From Tubiluchus corallicola (taxonomy: Eukaryota > Priapulida > Priapulimorpha > Priapulimorphida > Tubiluchidae): DNA of 64,000 nucleotides. The stretch spans positions 1-64,000 of the forward strand of contig JAQGDQ010000095.1 of assembly GCA_030141605.1 (NCBI GenBank). The letters are read 5' to 3'. Under the pieces are notes generated by a model. It saw only the letters and a program-made list of their open reading frames with translations, was not told the origin of the DNA and made no database searches. Each line of letters begins with the position of its first letter. The stretch's first letter is position 1. Positions 35,066-47,900 of the stretch are shown here, one piece after another. The position numbers and the translations under genes were made by a program.

Positions 35066-35775
35066 AGACATAGGCATTTTATTTATGTCATCACTTACTA
35101 GAGGTGAGCATTCTCTACCAGAAAGCGAATTCGAATCGAACCGAATTTGTGACTTTCTAATTCGAATCGAACCGAACTTCAGTGTTTCAAATTCGAATTG
35201 AGATTGAACGATTTTCGAACTAGTTTTCGAACCACCAGTAAAAATTTGTCTTACAAAGATTATGCATATCACTAGATTTTGTTCTGCAATAAAACAACTA
35301 GTAATTTGCTTAAAGTTGAGCGCAGAAATAGCAACTAAATTATGTTAATTGCATGATGTTTCAATCGTTTTAATGATCAGGAACATATGTGATTGAAGTG
35401 CTGAATTATTCGAATCTATAGTTTTGGATTCGAATCGAGTTCGAACTAAAAAACCTCGTTCGAATTCGATTCGAATGTTCGAACTCGAACGTTTGATGCT
35501 CACCCCTATCATTTACACCAGAATAGAAATAGACTATTATTGCTATAGTTATTAATTAATCAAGATAAATTATGAATAAAGGAAAGAGTTAGTGGGGTGC
35601 AGGTGAAAGGGTAGCGAATTGGTCATCAAGTCAGCTACCTTCTCAGATTAGTGTAAATTGTAAAAAAATTGTAGCATTGTTAATTAAACTGTGTAATATA
35701 ATTATGAAGTAGGATAAGAAAATCAACTGTTAACATAAATTTATAGGGGAAGAAATTAAAGTTGAAAGCAAAATA
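35066..35775 (-). mobile_element. Dispersed repeat family A, copy 3, split by a hAT insertion
   Basis: The left part 35066-35098 and right part 35509-35775 together make one family A copy. Between them lies a hAT-like MITE with its own target duplication. This copy ends only about 150 bp upstream of the ACTR10 start codon. A short further piece of family A occurs at about 36188-36234. Confidence 0.7.
35099..35508. mobile_element. hAT-like MITE nested in repeat A
   Basis: Ends TAGAGGTGAGCATTC and GATGCTCACCCCTA are inverted repeats. The flanks TCACTTAC (35091-35098) and TCATTTAC (35509-35516) form an 8-bp target duplication with one mismatch. Subterminal ATTCGAATCGAACCGAA words occur on both sides in inverted orientation. 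It is 410 bp with no transposase. Confidence 0.85.
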
Positions 35776-35925
35776 AATAAGACAGATCTCTGATATATGA
35801 CCAGAAAAGATTCGTTAAGAATGATACGCATATTGTAGTACGCGGTGCGCCTGTAGTTGTTCAAAAGTACAGTAAGGTCGTTTTCAGTAATAAAATCTAA
35901 CTAGTTACTAAAGCGAGAGAATAGT

Positions 35926-38900
35926 ATGTCGGTTACTGGTTTAGGGAGTTTTTCTGTTGCTGGAGGAGAAAAGCACACAGTAGTGATTGATATTGGCGCT
36001 GCATACACCAAGTAATTTGGCTTTTACCTTGAACTGTGGAATTATCTTCTAAGATAGACTAGCATTTTTTGTAAATATTTCACTTAATTTTCAGAAGTTG
36101 CGAGCGCATCTGGCTGCAGAATGTTGGCTTGCGACAGAGATAGCAATTCTCAAATCCCTTGATCCAGTCTAGAAGGGCACAATAATATTAAATATGTAAA
36201 TTGTAAAAAAATTGTAGCGGTGCTAATTAAACGGTGTTGTTGGGTGCCGTGTAACCTAGTACTAGTACTAAGTACTAGCCGGAGTAGGACAATTGGCGTA
36301 CATGGGCTAGCCCAAGTAGAACGCGTCGTACATGGGCTAGCCCAAGTAGGAAGCGTTGTACATAGGCTGCCCAAGTAGGACACTAGAGGCAGGTCACAAA
36401 TTGAGTCATTAACCGTACTGGCAGTACCCGTTGTCATTGTTATTTAGTAATAATAATTGAAGACGTTGAATAATTTATTACACATCTGGTGAAATAAAAG
36501 AATCTTATTTTGAGTTAGTAAAATGGCCAATATTAAATTTGGCTTCGATTTTAATGTTTTTAAAGTGAAATAAGCCCACTTCTTAGGTGATTCCAACATT
36601 TGCTTAAGGTATATCATTTTTATTTTGTCTTGCTTCACAGACAGGTGATCCGTTTCACTACTTCTTGGACAAATAATTGTTTTCTACTAAGTAAACGGGC
36701 TAGCGAGCTATGTGCCCTACATAGTTTCTCTCTTTAAAGCATTAGATACTTAGTTTAATGTTCTGGTGATATTCATGGAGCTAATAATAATGATGATATT
36801 ATTGTAAAAAATACATTGTAAGTTGTCAAGGAGTATTTATCATAATTATAAAGTTATTTTTTCTAAAACAAATTTAGTTTTACGTTTCATTATGTCATAC
36901 ATAATTCTCGACAGAAATCGCCAGTATCCTACTTGGGCTGCCTATGTACGACACTGCTTTTCCACAAATTTAGCACATGCGTTTGTCCTACTTCGACTAG
37001 TGGGTTACACTGCGCCCTAGAGAAACCTCTTTTTAGCAAGCTAGAACTGTACCATGTACATTTAAATGTTATCACCTCATGACCAATGGGCAATCTACAT
37101 CTAAACATTATTAATATGCAACTCAGTGCTACATTTCTGTACTCACGTCCATTGTCTTTCTCACACTCATTACTTTCTTTGTTCTAGTAGTAGTAAACTG
37201 AGTTTTACTAACTTTACTGATCCTTCCTTTTCATCAGTGGTTATTAGCTTTGGGGCCATTACCTTCTTCCACTATCCACACTCAATGCAGTTCAGTAAAT
37301 ATTCTGTAGGATCATTTTCTTTTATATGTATTGGGCACAACGACTGGTTCTTGAATTAATTTTTGTAATTTCTTTTATGTTTTGTCATGCTTAGACTTAT
37401 TTACAATATATGCATTTACTTGTTCTGGCTTGCATGTATGTATCTATGTAATTTGTCTTATGTTTTAAAAATCTTAGTTTTGTTTTGTTCTTGCATGTTT
37501 CAACCACAGCAAAATCGACTGTTTTGCGGTATATTAATTATAGAGCTACAGTTGATTTTCAATTTTGGTATAAAATGAGTGTATGATATCTCATCTTCCA
37601 CGTGCATAGTAAAAATTATTAGCAATAATGTGTTTATTAGCCATAATAAAAGTATCAAAAAATGTTTTATGACCTACCATGCTGCTATAACCTTTTTATT
37701 TGTAATTTTAAGTAGACGTACTTTACCACAGAATTATTTACTGCAGGTACCATGATTTTCTAAGTGCTTTTGAACATTTGAAAGGGCTAAGTGCTATCTA
37801 ACGGAATTTTCTATTTGTCATTTGACTCATTTCTAATTTTGCTTCTCTTCCTACAGTAAGGTAAAAACACAGTAAACTAAACTTCAACATAATATACAAT
37901 TAACCCATGAATGATGTCACTTTTTTGAGTAATCACATTGCGCACTTGTTGTATAAGTGCCGCAGATACAGCTTGTCACCTCAACGGCTGACAGGAAGTT
38001 GATTAATTACTAAATTCCTATATAAAATATGAATCTTCTGTAATTTGCTTTCTGTTTTAAGGGCAAATATGTAGCTCCATTATTAATCTGTAAAATGATG
38101 TTGGCTGATTTGCTTAGATTAAATAATTTTTAGAGCATCTACTTGAAGCCTTTCTAAATTTGCCTGCTCATTGGTTGCCAATTTGACTGTGTTTTGAGCT
38201 ATTTGGTTTTGCATTGAAGGTAATGTTTGATTGGATGTCAAAATGTAGTTTAGACATTGCTGATATCTGTATCACATTTAAAAACTGATGAAAAGCTTGG
38301 TGTAGGCAAAATAGGCTGTATTGGTTTTAGCGTGACGTCAATGGTATCTCTAGTGTATTTTGCAATGCACTTGCATATGTAGTAGAACAGAAATAAAATG
38401 CTGCTGTATCAGAACTTTCCCCTGAATTTACCTAAATTACACCAGACTACATGCCACCATACATTTCAACCTAGAGACATCCAAAATAGGGAGATTTCTC
38501 GAAAATTCAACTAGGTCCAATGTCTGAGGGTGTACTGTGAACTCCTGTACTGGGGTTCCGGGATTCAGTGTTTTGTTTACCTTTGCATTTTTACATACCT
38601 GTTTTAATACCAACTCTGGCAGTAGAAATACCTTCCAGACAGCACTTTTTAACTCTTTAAAAAGTGCTTCCTACATTTTAGGCACTGTAGGAAAACCTTT
38701 CTCACATTTTTTCGAATGTGCAAATAAGTTTCGTGAGAAGTATTCAAACTTTGCTCTTAACATGTCTAAAGTTTGATTGATGCACAAGTTTATTTAACTC
38801 AATAAATCTTATCATTTCTCGTGTTGCATTAGCATTGAACGTCAAACTAAAAATTTCATGACGCCGCTAAGTGCAATCTGCACCCCTAAGTGCTGCCTTC

Positions 38901-41900
38901 CTAGACGATTTTTTTCACATTTTCTAGCACTGTAAATGGACAATTCTATTTCGTGCAAAGTGAGGGATCTCACTGTGATCACATTTTGTGCGATTTTAGC
39001 TTGAACAGACATTTGGCAGAAAATTAGAGAAAGGGAAGTGACTATTAAATTCGGGAGCCTCCTGATCAAATCAGGAGAGTGAAATGACATATCACAGATG
39101 GCCAAAATTAATCTCGGAATAATCAAGTAGTTAGGCAACCAATTTATTTATTAAAGTTGTAGCCATGTGGAAATTATGATCGACCTGTACATTGCTCCAT
39201 TATGCTGTATGAATGATAGCGTATGTTCTACGTACTCCTGCGAATCAAATCTGTGATCCACAAGTAAACTGCTAGACACAACTTTTTAGGTTAATACATG
39301 CAAAGCAATTAAAGGTAATAATTAGGCTAAATTTCATGAAATTTACATTTAGTTTAAGTTAGGAGTTACTGAGCACTTTCAAGCATTTTTGCAACAATAA
39401 TAATTGCACTAGTGTTACAATTGTAATTGACAAAAATAGTTCAGGTAAAGCCATATTAAATCATCTAGTGTATTATTTTATTTATGACTTGTACAGCTCA
39501 AGGCTTTTGGCTTGGTGCCATTTTTTTTCTTGTTGATCACTCATAAGAATCAACTGTGTTCTTACAATTTTATCCCTTGGAAAATGCGAATATGATCACT
39601 TTTTGTCAGAAACATTAATTAAGGCTGCAAGGTAGTGAGACAAGCAACAATGATGAAAAAACAGAAGATTTAACCGCATTGCAATAATAAAACAATGAAG
39701 CGCGAGATAGCTTTACATCATGCTAAAACTGTAGTGCACTGAGCTTAACATTGAAAATACCTTCAGCACTGCTTTAAGGACAGTAAACCAAATGTGGGTT
39801 TTGTTTGACCTCAGTTGACCAATCATCCATTTGCAGTTCACTTCCTACTTCGTTAATATAGCTGATTATCAGTTTATTTTCTCCATTCATTTTTTCACTG
39901 ATGATTCATAGCTGAATTGACCCAGCCCTAAACTGTATGCCCTAAATTTTAAGTTCTTAATACTATGATCTTTAAATAGATAAATATTCCTCTTTCAAGC
40001 AAGTTCTTATTTTCCTTAACTATCTTGTTACCTAATCATAAAGCAAATTTTCTAGAAAAAAAGAATGAAAAAGCATAATTTGCTGAATCACAAATTTATT
40101 TTTCTTTTAATTAACAACTTAGATTAGGAGCATAACTTTTTTTAAATTTATATAACATGAATGAATTATTTTCTTAGGTGTGGTTTTGCAGGGGAAACAG
40201 GACCTCGGTCTATTATTCCCAGTGAAGTTATTCGTACGCAAACAGGAAAAAATTTAAAGCCAGTACGAATACGTGATTGCTCAGTCTTCAATGAAGAAGA
40301 ACTGTATGATGTCTTGGTTGATTTCATACATGTCATTTATTTCAGGTAATAGCTTAATTATGTGTTTTATTGGAATCTTGTTCGGATTGAGTCCTCTCAC
40401 TAAACGATTGATTAATTACAACAGTGTCATTCGTCCACAGCTAGTTAGCTCTTGCGGCAGCTGGAATCACTCCTGTGCCTAGCATGATGTACTGTGGGTG
40501 ACCAGTATGTCCATTTTATTGTAAAACTTCCTAGTTTATGGACGAGATTTCATTTTTCCTTTGCATCTCTTTTCTTTCATGTACCTTTATTTCATGTTTT
40601 TCCATTTTATGTGACACTGTTTCCATACTTTTCAGTGCCTAGCTCTCTTCGTCAGTCAAGCACTTCAACAAACAGTTTTTAATTTCTTTTTCGTCTATTT
40701 TCTAAAACGTTCAACTGTGTCTACATCTTGAAAAATCTCCAAAAAACAAGTGTGTCTTTTTGCTCACCTGTTTGAGCATCCGCTATGATTTTGTGTTTTG
40801 GCAATTTGAAGCAACGCAGAACAAAATTATAGCCCTAGTGAATATTCTGGTTGCCTAACGCAATGTGACAGTAATCTATTAAACCCTTTTCTGGAATAGA
40901 GCAATCCAGTTCAAAAGTCACATTGCCAGTATGGTTGTTAATTAGGTGTTACATATTTCTGCACAAGAAAACAATACTGCTTACATACAAATCAACCCAC
41001 GCGAAATTCGTGTAAAACACATAAACGAATTTGAGTATGGGGTGAATAGCTAAGTGGTCTCATGTGTATGCTTCATGACTCAAGTTAAGCCACTCCGAGG
41101 TTTGTTAGTGATTAATATATTATTATATTATATTGATATTTATATTATGTATGTATATATTTGTTAATTTTTTTATGTTAAACTTACAAAGAAGGTGTAT
41201 ATATATATTTAGCGGGTTTAGCTTTGATAATAAACCAAACTCCAATCTCACCAAATTAGGCATCAATATAAGTAAGCCTTGCCATTGGATGTTATGTTTC
41301 ACCTATTAAAAATGTAATTTTCTAAATGTTCCATAATAGTAGAGAGTGTAAGAGATATGAAAATGACATAGTATAAACATAGAAATTCCTTTATATAAAC
41401 AACTTTTGAACTGCTATTATAGTCCTTGTAAATAAAGCTTTGCTTTTTCAATTTTCTGATAACCAACAAAAATAGAAATTTAACTTTAAATTAGAATCAG
41501 TGAAATGTTAAAAAATTGCATCATTGATATGTGTATCTGCCAATCATAATTAAAGTGCTTACTAATTTTTTATATTAACCATATGTTATTTTTTTATTGC
41601 TTAGCTTTACTTGTTTCTCAAAGACGAAACTGCCATGACAAAATCTTTATTCTAGTATTTCAGTGTAATTTCTATTAGCTGTATAATTGTATTGCAGACA
41701 TTTACTAGTGAATCCCAAAGACAGGAGAGTTCTTATCATTGAGTCTATTTTGTGCCCAACATCATTTCGCAATGTGCTTGCTCGTGTTCTATTTAAACAT
41801 TATGAGGTGAGTATTTCAAGGTACATATATTTAATGTTAATTAAATAATGTGAATGGAAACAATATGTACATATTAAACCAAATGTCCATTGATACAGGA

Positions 41901-44900
41901 TATCTTGAAGCATAGTAGCAAGGTAAATGGTGTTAGAATACTGCTGTGATAGTAGTGGTTTCACACTTTTACCACTATCTTTGACTATTTCAGACTATTT
42001 CATACTTTCAGTCTGAAACCAATAATACGTATTGCATACCTCTAACACTTTCCAGCTTGTTGTTTGTCCACTATCGTATCTACAAGTATAAACCAACTTT
42101 TTTATTGCATGCAATGTTCTGTGTACTTTATATTTGCATCAATGTTCACAATCTTATTGTACGTTACATTGCATTTGTTTAAGTTATTTGTAATACATCA
42201 AATGAAAGCTCTCATTGAGACAAATTGAATGGTATAAATTGCACCAAGATTTGTTGACTCTTGACCCACCATTAAGGTGTGTAAACTGAAACTGGGGGTC
42301 GGGGAAACAAAAACTTCCAGTGTCGAGCAATAGTGGCTTGTAGTAAATCAAACAAAAGGTCTGGTGTCGATTAGACGAATTGAATGACCTGAGTTATGCC
42401 TAGGCTGGCTGACTACTAGCCTGGCTAGGGGAGAAAAACTTCAATTAGGGCATCAGGAGAGACGAAAATTCCCAGTGTCAAGTAACAGTAAGTTGTAGTT
42501 ATGTCAAATGAAAGGTTCCAACGAGATGAATTGTGTAGTATGTCACGCAAGCATTGACACCCTGAGGTCACAAGTTAAGATTGTTTAAATGGTGTATGTT
42601 TACCCATGTTTGATTGACCTTGACCCATGGGTGGCGGGTCAAAAGTGAGAGTTCCGATTTCTTACTTATGTACATATTGTTAATTATTTTGAAAAATATT
42701 TTTATTTGTAAATAAGAAACAAAAACTGTCACTTAAAGCATCTCCAGTCATAGAAGCAGAATCTTACCATAGTTTTTGATGAGGTCAAAACCTGTCACTG
42801 GTTTACATCTATTTTTGATTGCAGGTAATGTCTGTGCTGTTTGCACCAACACATTTGATGTCTCTCTTCACACTTGGCATACAAACGGCTGTCGTCCTAG
42901 ACTGTGGTTACAAAGAATCCTTCGTTCTTCCTGTATCCTTAATTGCTTGCTAGTTGTCAACAATTTGTTAAATTTTGTGACTTTCTGCAATGACATAATG
43001 TGCAGACCATTTTACCCTACTGCTGACTCCCTTGATATGATTTTATTGGTGTTTTACAATTAACACTTGATTTGAGATGAACAGCATTCAGTAAGTGACA
43101 AAAAAGTTTTTAAGCAAGCAAATCTTTACCTGTGAATAAGCAAAGCATTTTGCAAGTATGACTTTAGTAGAAACGCTTAATTTGTTATTAAGAATAGCTG
43201 GTCCTAGTAAATTAACTTGACTGAATCACTAAAGCATATTAATTTTCATTTTGCTCAAAGGGCAGATAATAAAGGATAATTTATTAATTGTAAAGCTTTT
43301 TTGACTTGCATTTCTTAATAATGATTAGATTTTTAATGGTGTGCCATTGCTTGGTGCTTGGGAATCTCTGCCACTTGCAGCCAAATTGCTACATTCTAGT
43401 CTTGAACAGCAGCTTCTGAAGAATTGCTTGGTTACAATAGACAAGTCAGAGAATGTTAAATTGTCAGCATTTGTAGGTTAGTAGCACCTGTATAGTAACA
43501 GATTATTATTATTTTTTGTTATATGTATTTTCTTCTAGAAATTGGATTAGAAAATTCACCTAAGATAATTCTGATTTTCTTAGAATAATTCCTAATTGCT
43601 ACCACTAAAACTGTTTGTGATTGTTCAGGATCATTCCTAATCGCTAACACTAACCTAAAATTGTTTGCGATTGTTCAGGATGACTGTTGTAAGCAGTTGT
43701 ACTTATGTGACCTGTATATTGTTTGGCATGGTCAGGCTTTGAGTGTTTTTTGGTTTTCAGAGAATTTTCACTTATTATTACTACTTTGCTAATGCTGCTT
43801 CATTTTATTGTAGGCCCATGTTTTGTGTGAATCAATAGAATAAATTTTGCACAAAGCACTTCAACATTGTTTCAGAATCCCATGTGCTGCATTTGTTGTG
43901 GAGTCACATTGGTGAAACCCCAGTAAACTTCATTTTATTGTTAGTAAGGTGTTTATATCGAGAGCTCACAAAAAATACTTGAGTTTTTCATGTTGTCATA
44001 TTGTAACTGAGCATGTAATAAATAAAAAGTGACAAAACAATAAGTATGCAGGAAGAAGCACATTAAAGGGTACATTAGTGACAAAGATTTAAGAGGTACA
44101 GAATAGATTGATAGCTGTCCTAACTCTAATGCCAGTGTGCCACTGTATTTCGTGTGGGAGTAATTGTAAGAGCCACATATTTTATATGTATTGCAGCTGT
44201 TGCTCATCATGAACTATGCAATTATGCTGTGACTCAGTAAGTTTCCTTATCATAATACATTTAAATACGTAATGCATGGTAAACGAAAAGCTATGATTGC
44301 TGTTTGATGATAAAAACTATGTTCACTATTTTTTGCAGATAGTATCAAAGACACAGTCCTTGAGGATATAAAAGGTATGCCTGGTATGGCTAAATCCTTG
44401 AAAACACAATGAATCATTGATATTAGTAAAATTACTGGAAATTGCTGTCTTGTTTGCAGGCAGGCAGTAGATGCTTTCCCACAAACTGCATGTAATAATA
44501 ACGTCATTTATGCCATATTTGTAACATTTTTAGCTCTGTGTTAGGTGGGCATAAACTTTCCAACAGCAGTTTAGCACTTGTGAGAGGCATAGCAACTTGT
44601 GAGAGGCATAGCTGGCATGAAATTCTCCTACTTGTGTATTCGTTGCCTCAGAAATCATCGCAGAGACTTTCCTGATTCCCACGCATCCTTGCTAAACTCT
44701 AAATTTAATACACTGGATAATTTAATGATTCATTAGTTTAATTTTTATTTAGCTGAGGTAACTGAAATGACTGCAGATTACTGTCAGCAGCAGTTACTTT
44801 CGTCAACTGTAGAAAAGTTCTAAAGGGTTGTTTCCTGAATGTATATAGTACACCAATTAAAAAAGCAATGTTAGTACATCAATTTAAAAAAAGCAATGTC

Positions 44901-47900
44901 TTACCCAAGCAGCTTTTGTGACAAGTGTTGCTTAACTGCTGTGGCTAGGCAGCAAAACAACAGTACTGTACTGTTGCATGACAGCCAAGACAATGCAAAT
45001 TATCTAAATTACCTCAGATTAAAAAAGGCTGGCTGTAATTGCCGGGCTTCTACATTTTCTTGGTAGCCATATTGTTTGTTTCTTCCATTTAATATAAACT
45101 TGGTTTTTGTAGACAAGGCACAAAATGCATCTTCCGTCATTAAGAAAGTTGCACTGACTTATGTATATTTCCATGATCTAGAGCTATAGAATTTCTCCTG
45201 ATAGTGCTGACAGGAAATAAACAAAAAAAGAGATACGGTTGAATCCCGGTATAACTCTCAGTAGTACAATGATTTTATTATTTCCCTGCCGAGATTATAA
45301 TGCATCGTATGTAATTACATATGGTTACTACGAATGCCATTTTGCATGTTGCTTTTCAAAGTGTCGCCAGTGTGAGTTTAATGCAAAGAAACACTTATAA
45401 TACGATTTCTGATGTAGCATGCCACCCGCCCTATCTAGATATTTTTCACCTGTTGTGACAGTGGCTATAGCTTAGTTGATTGTTTTGACACTTCACTGTG
45501 TGTGATAGCATAATGCTTGTACTGTACGTACATTATCACAGCTAGGCCTACTTTTGAGCTTCATACTGTGCGATCAAATTGTTGATTTCCAAAGGGCGTT
45601 AGGCTTTCCACACTGATAAAAATTTGCCATTATAGGTTAAATCACCTGTAATTGTTTCTGCCTACCTTTCTATTTGTAGCAGCTAAGCCTCGTTTACAGA
45701 TATCCAGACAATCCAGTTATATGCAGAGCAGCAAAAAGCAACATGCGGTAAACTCTGGTACTGCTAACTCTTTTGCTTACAAGCTTGCTTCTAGATGGAC
45801 TAGTCTTTTGGCAGCATGTTGAGATAATTTTGTAGTTTGTACTTGTTGTGTTTTGTTTCTCTCGGAAGACTCGTAGAGAAAACCAGAAAATGCATCGTCA
45901 AATAAAACTAATTTATTATGAAGGAACGCGAAATGTTTACAGTAAATGTGATAATCTGGAAAGCGAGAAAGCGTATCTCAGAATACAAGGATACAAGAGA
46001 ATAATCTCGAGCGGCCAGCTCCGCCAGAAAGCACTACGCGTATCTGGTATAGAAAGTTCTCGAATCTTCTACAAGGTAAGAAGATTGTTCTATTATACTA
46101 TAGAACATTCTACAATATACTATTTAATTCTAGTGGATCTCCACAACAGTACTTGTGAGAAACTGGCATTAAACAAGCTTAAGAACACGCGCGTCTATTA
46201 ATTTTTGCATTAGTAATAACATTATTATGAGTTATCAAACATGCATATAATGAATGTAGTAAGAAACATGCTTAATACGAAAAAATATATTGGTCCCATT
46301 AAAATCGTATTACCAGGATTCAACTGTATCTGCTGGTGGCTTAAAATAAAATAAAATTCAAAATGTTTAATTTTGAAGACAAAAGGCTGTTTCTTTTAAT
46401 ATAATTGTACACTCTGTGACAATGTGGTAAGTGGTAATATTAGTTACATACTAGAAAAATATTTTCTTTTATTGCCGTCATAAGTGAGCCCTTTATGTAG
46501 GTTACTATGCTTCATTCCATTATTTGTTTTGGTGAAGCTTTCAAGTTGTCCTCTGTTTTTCACATTACAGAAATAAAAAATTGCCAGAATTGTGTCTCAT
46601 CAAGTCTTGAGACCATAATGTAGTAGGCGTTCTTCACATACATATTAGGTAATAAGAATGTAACATCCAGTTTTTCTGGTGCTAAATTTATGTGGAGTGA
46701 TTGCATTGGTAACACATATGCATATTTCAGTAAAAAAAAATTGCTGATTTATTTAAAGTGATTGTATGTTATACAAGTTCAAAAGCACTGAAATATATAC
46801 ATGTTTGCTTGTAACATCTTCTACCTTTATTTATAAATGTGATGTTGATTTTAAATTATTTTTCATATTGATCACAATTTTCATATCATGCCTTAGTAAA
46901 ACTTACTATTTTTAGTGAGAACATGTTTTGTGACAAAGCTAGAAAGAGGAAAGCAAATACAGGATGCGACTGAGCAAAATGGAAGTTTAGAAGCGGAGAA
47001 GGTGTGGTTTTCTTAATAATTCGCATTCATATTACCTTTTAACAGCAGACAGCTTGATTTAATTAGTTTACAACAAAGGAACAAACACTGTGAATTAGCA
47101 ACATGAATTGGCAAGTATGATTTTAGTTTTTGTGCATTATTTTTTCTACCTTTATTTGCTTAAACATTTAATTCATACAAATACTCGTAGTGTGTTTAAG
47201 GTTTGTATGTACGTAGGCTAAGTATATTAACGTGTAAATTTGTTTTGTAATATGTAGCTTCCATCTTGTCCTGCTGATGTCAATTATCCAATGGATGGAA
47301 ATAAAGTGTTGCACGTTTCAGGCAGAATTAGGTACTTACTGTTCTTCTTTACACTCTTTATAAAGTGTTAGTCTTTTACTGAAACAATTGCTTTGATTGT
47401 CTTTTTAACTTTTGTATAAAAGTCTGTTATATTGATTACATGCTTGAAAAATTTTGATTCTGCATCCAAGCATAATTTTTTTTAAAGCAATTAAACATTA
47501 TGAAAAACTGCAAAAACTTGTTAACTGTATTAATTTTAACTTTATTAATTTCCAAGATGCATATTTAACTTTGTAAATAATTGGAAGATTTTAAGAACAA
47601 GATTTGTGCCATTTAATGAAAGATGGCCTGCTATAATTTTTCTCGATAGAAAATTGCTGAATTCAAGACATAGTTGTCATAATCTATTACAAGGAATTTG
47701 TCTTTATTGTGTGTAAGCATTGTACAAGACAAGCGTTACCAATGATTCGTATTTTTATACCTACATTGTATTGCAGCTGTACTATCGTATAGTGTATTGT
47801 ATTATATAATATCAGTCATTGTAAACTTAGAACCGTAAATCTCATTTTCTTTTCATAAAAAATGACAGAGCTATTTGTTTGTAGGGAATCGCTTGCTGAA

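Noticed and set aside
34976-35272. A 98-aa minus-strand frame with FRSIRIRKSQIRF-like repeats
   Set aside because: It lies across the hAT MITE, whose TTCGAATCG words generate the pattern.
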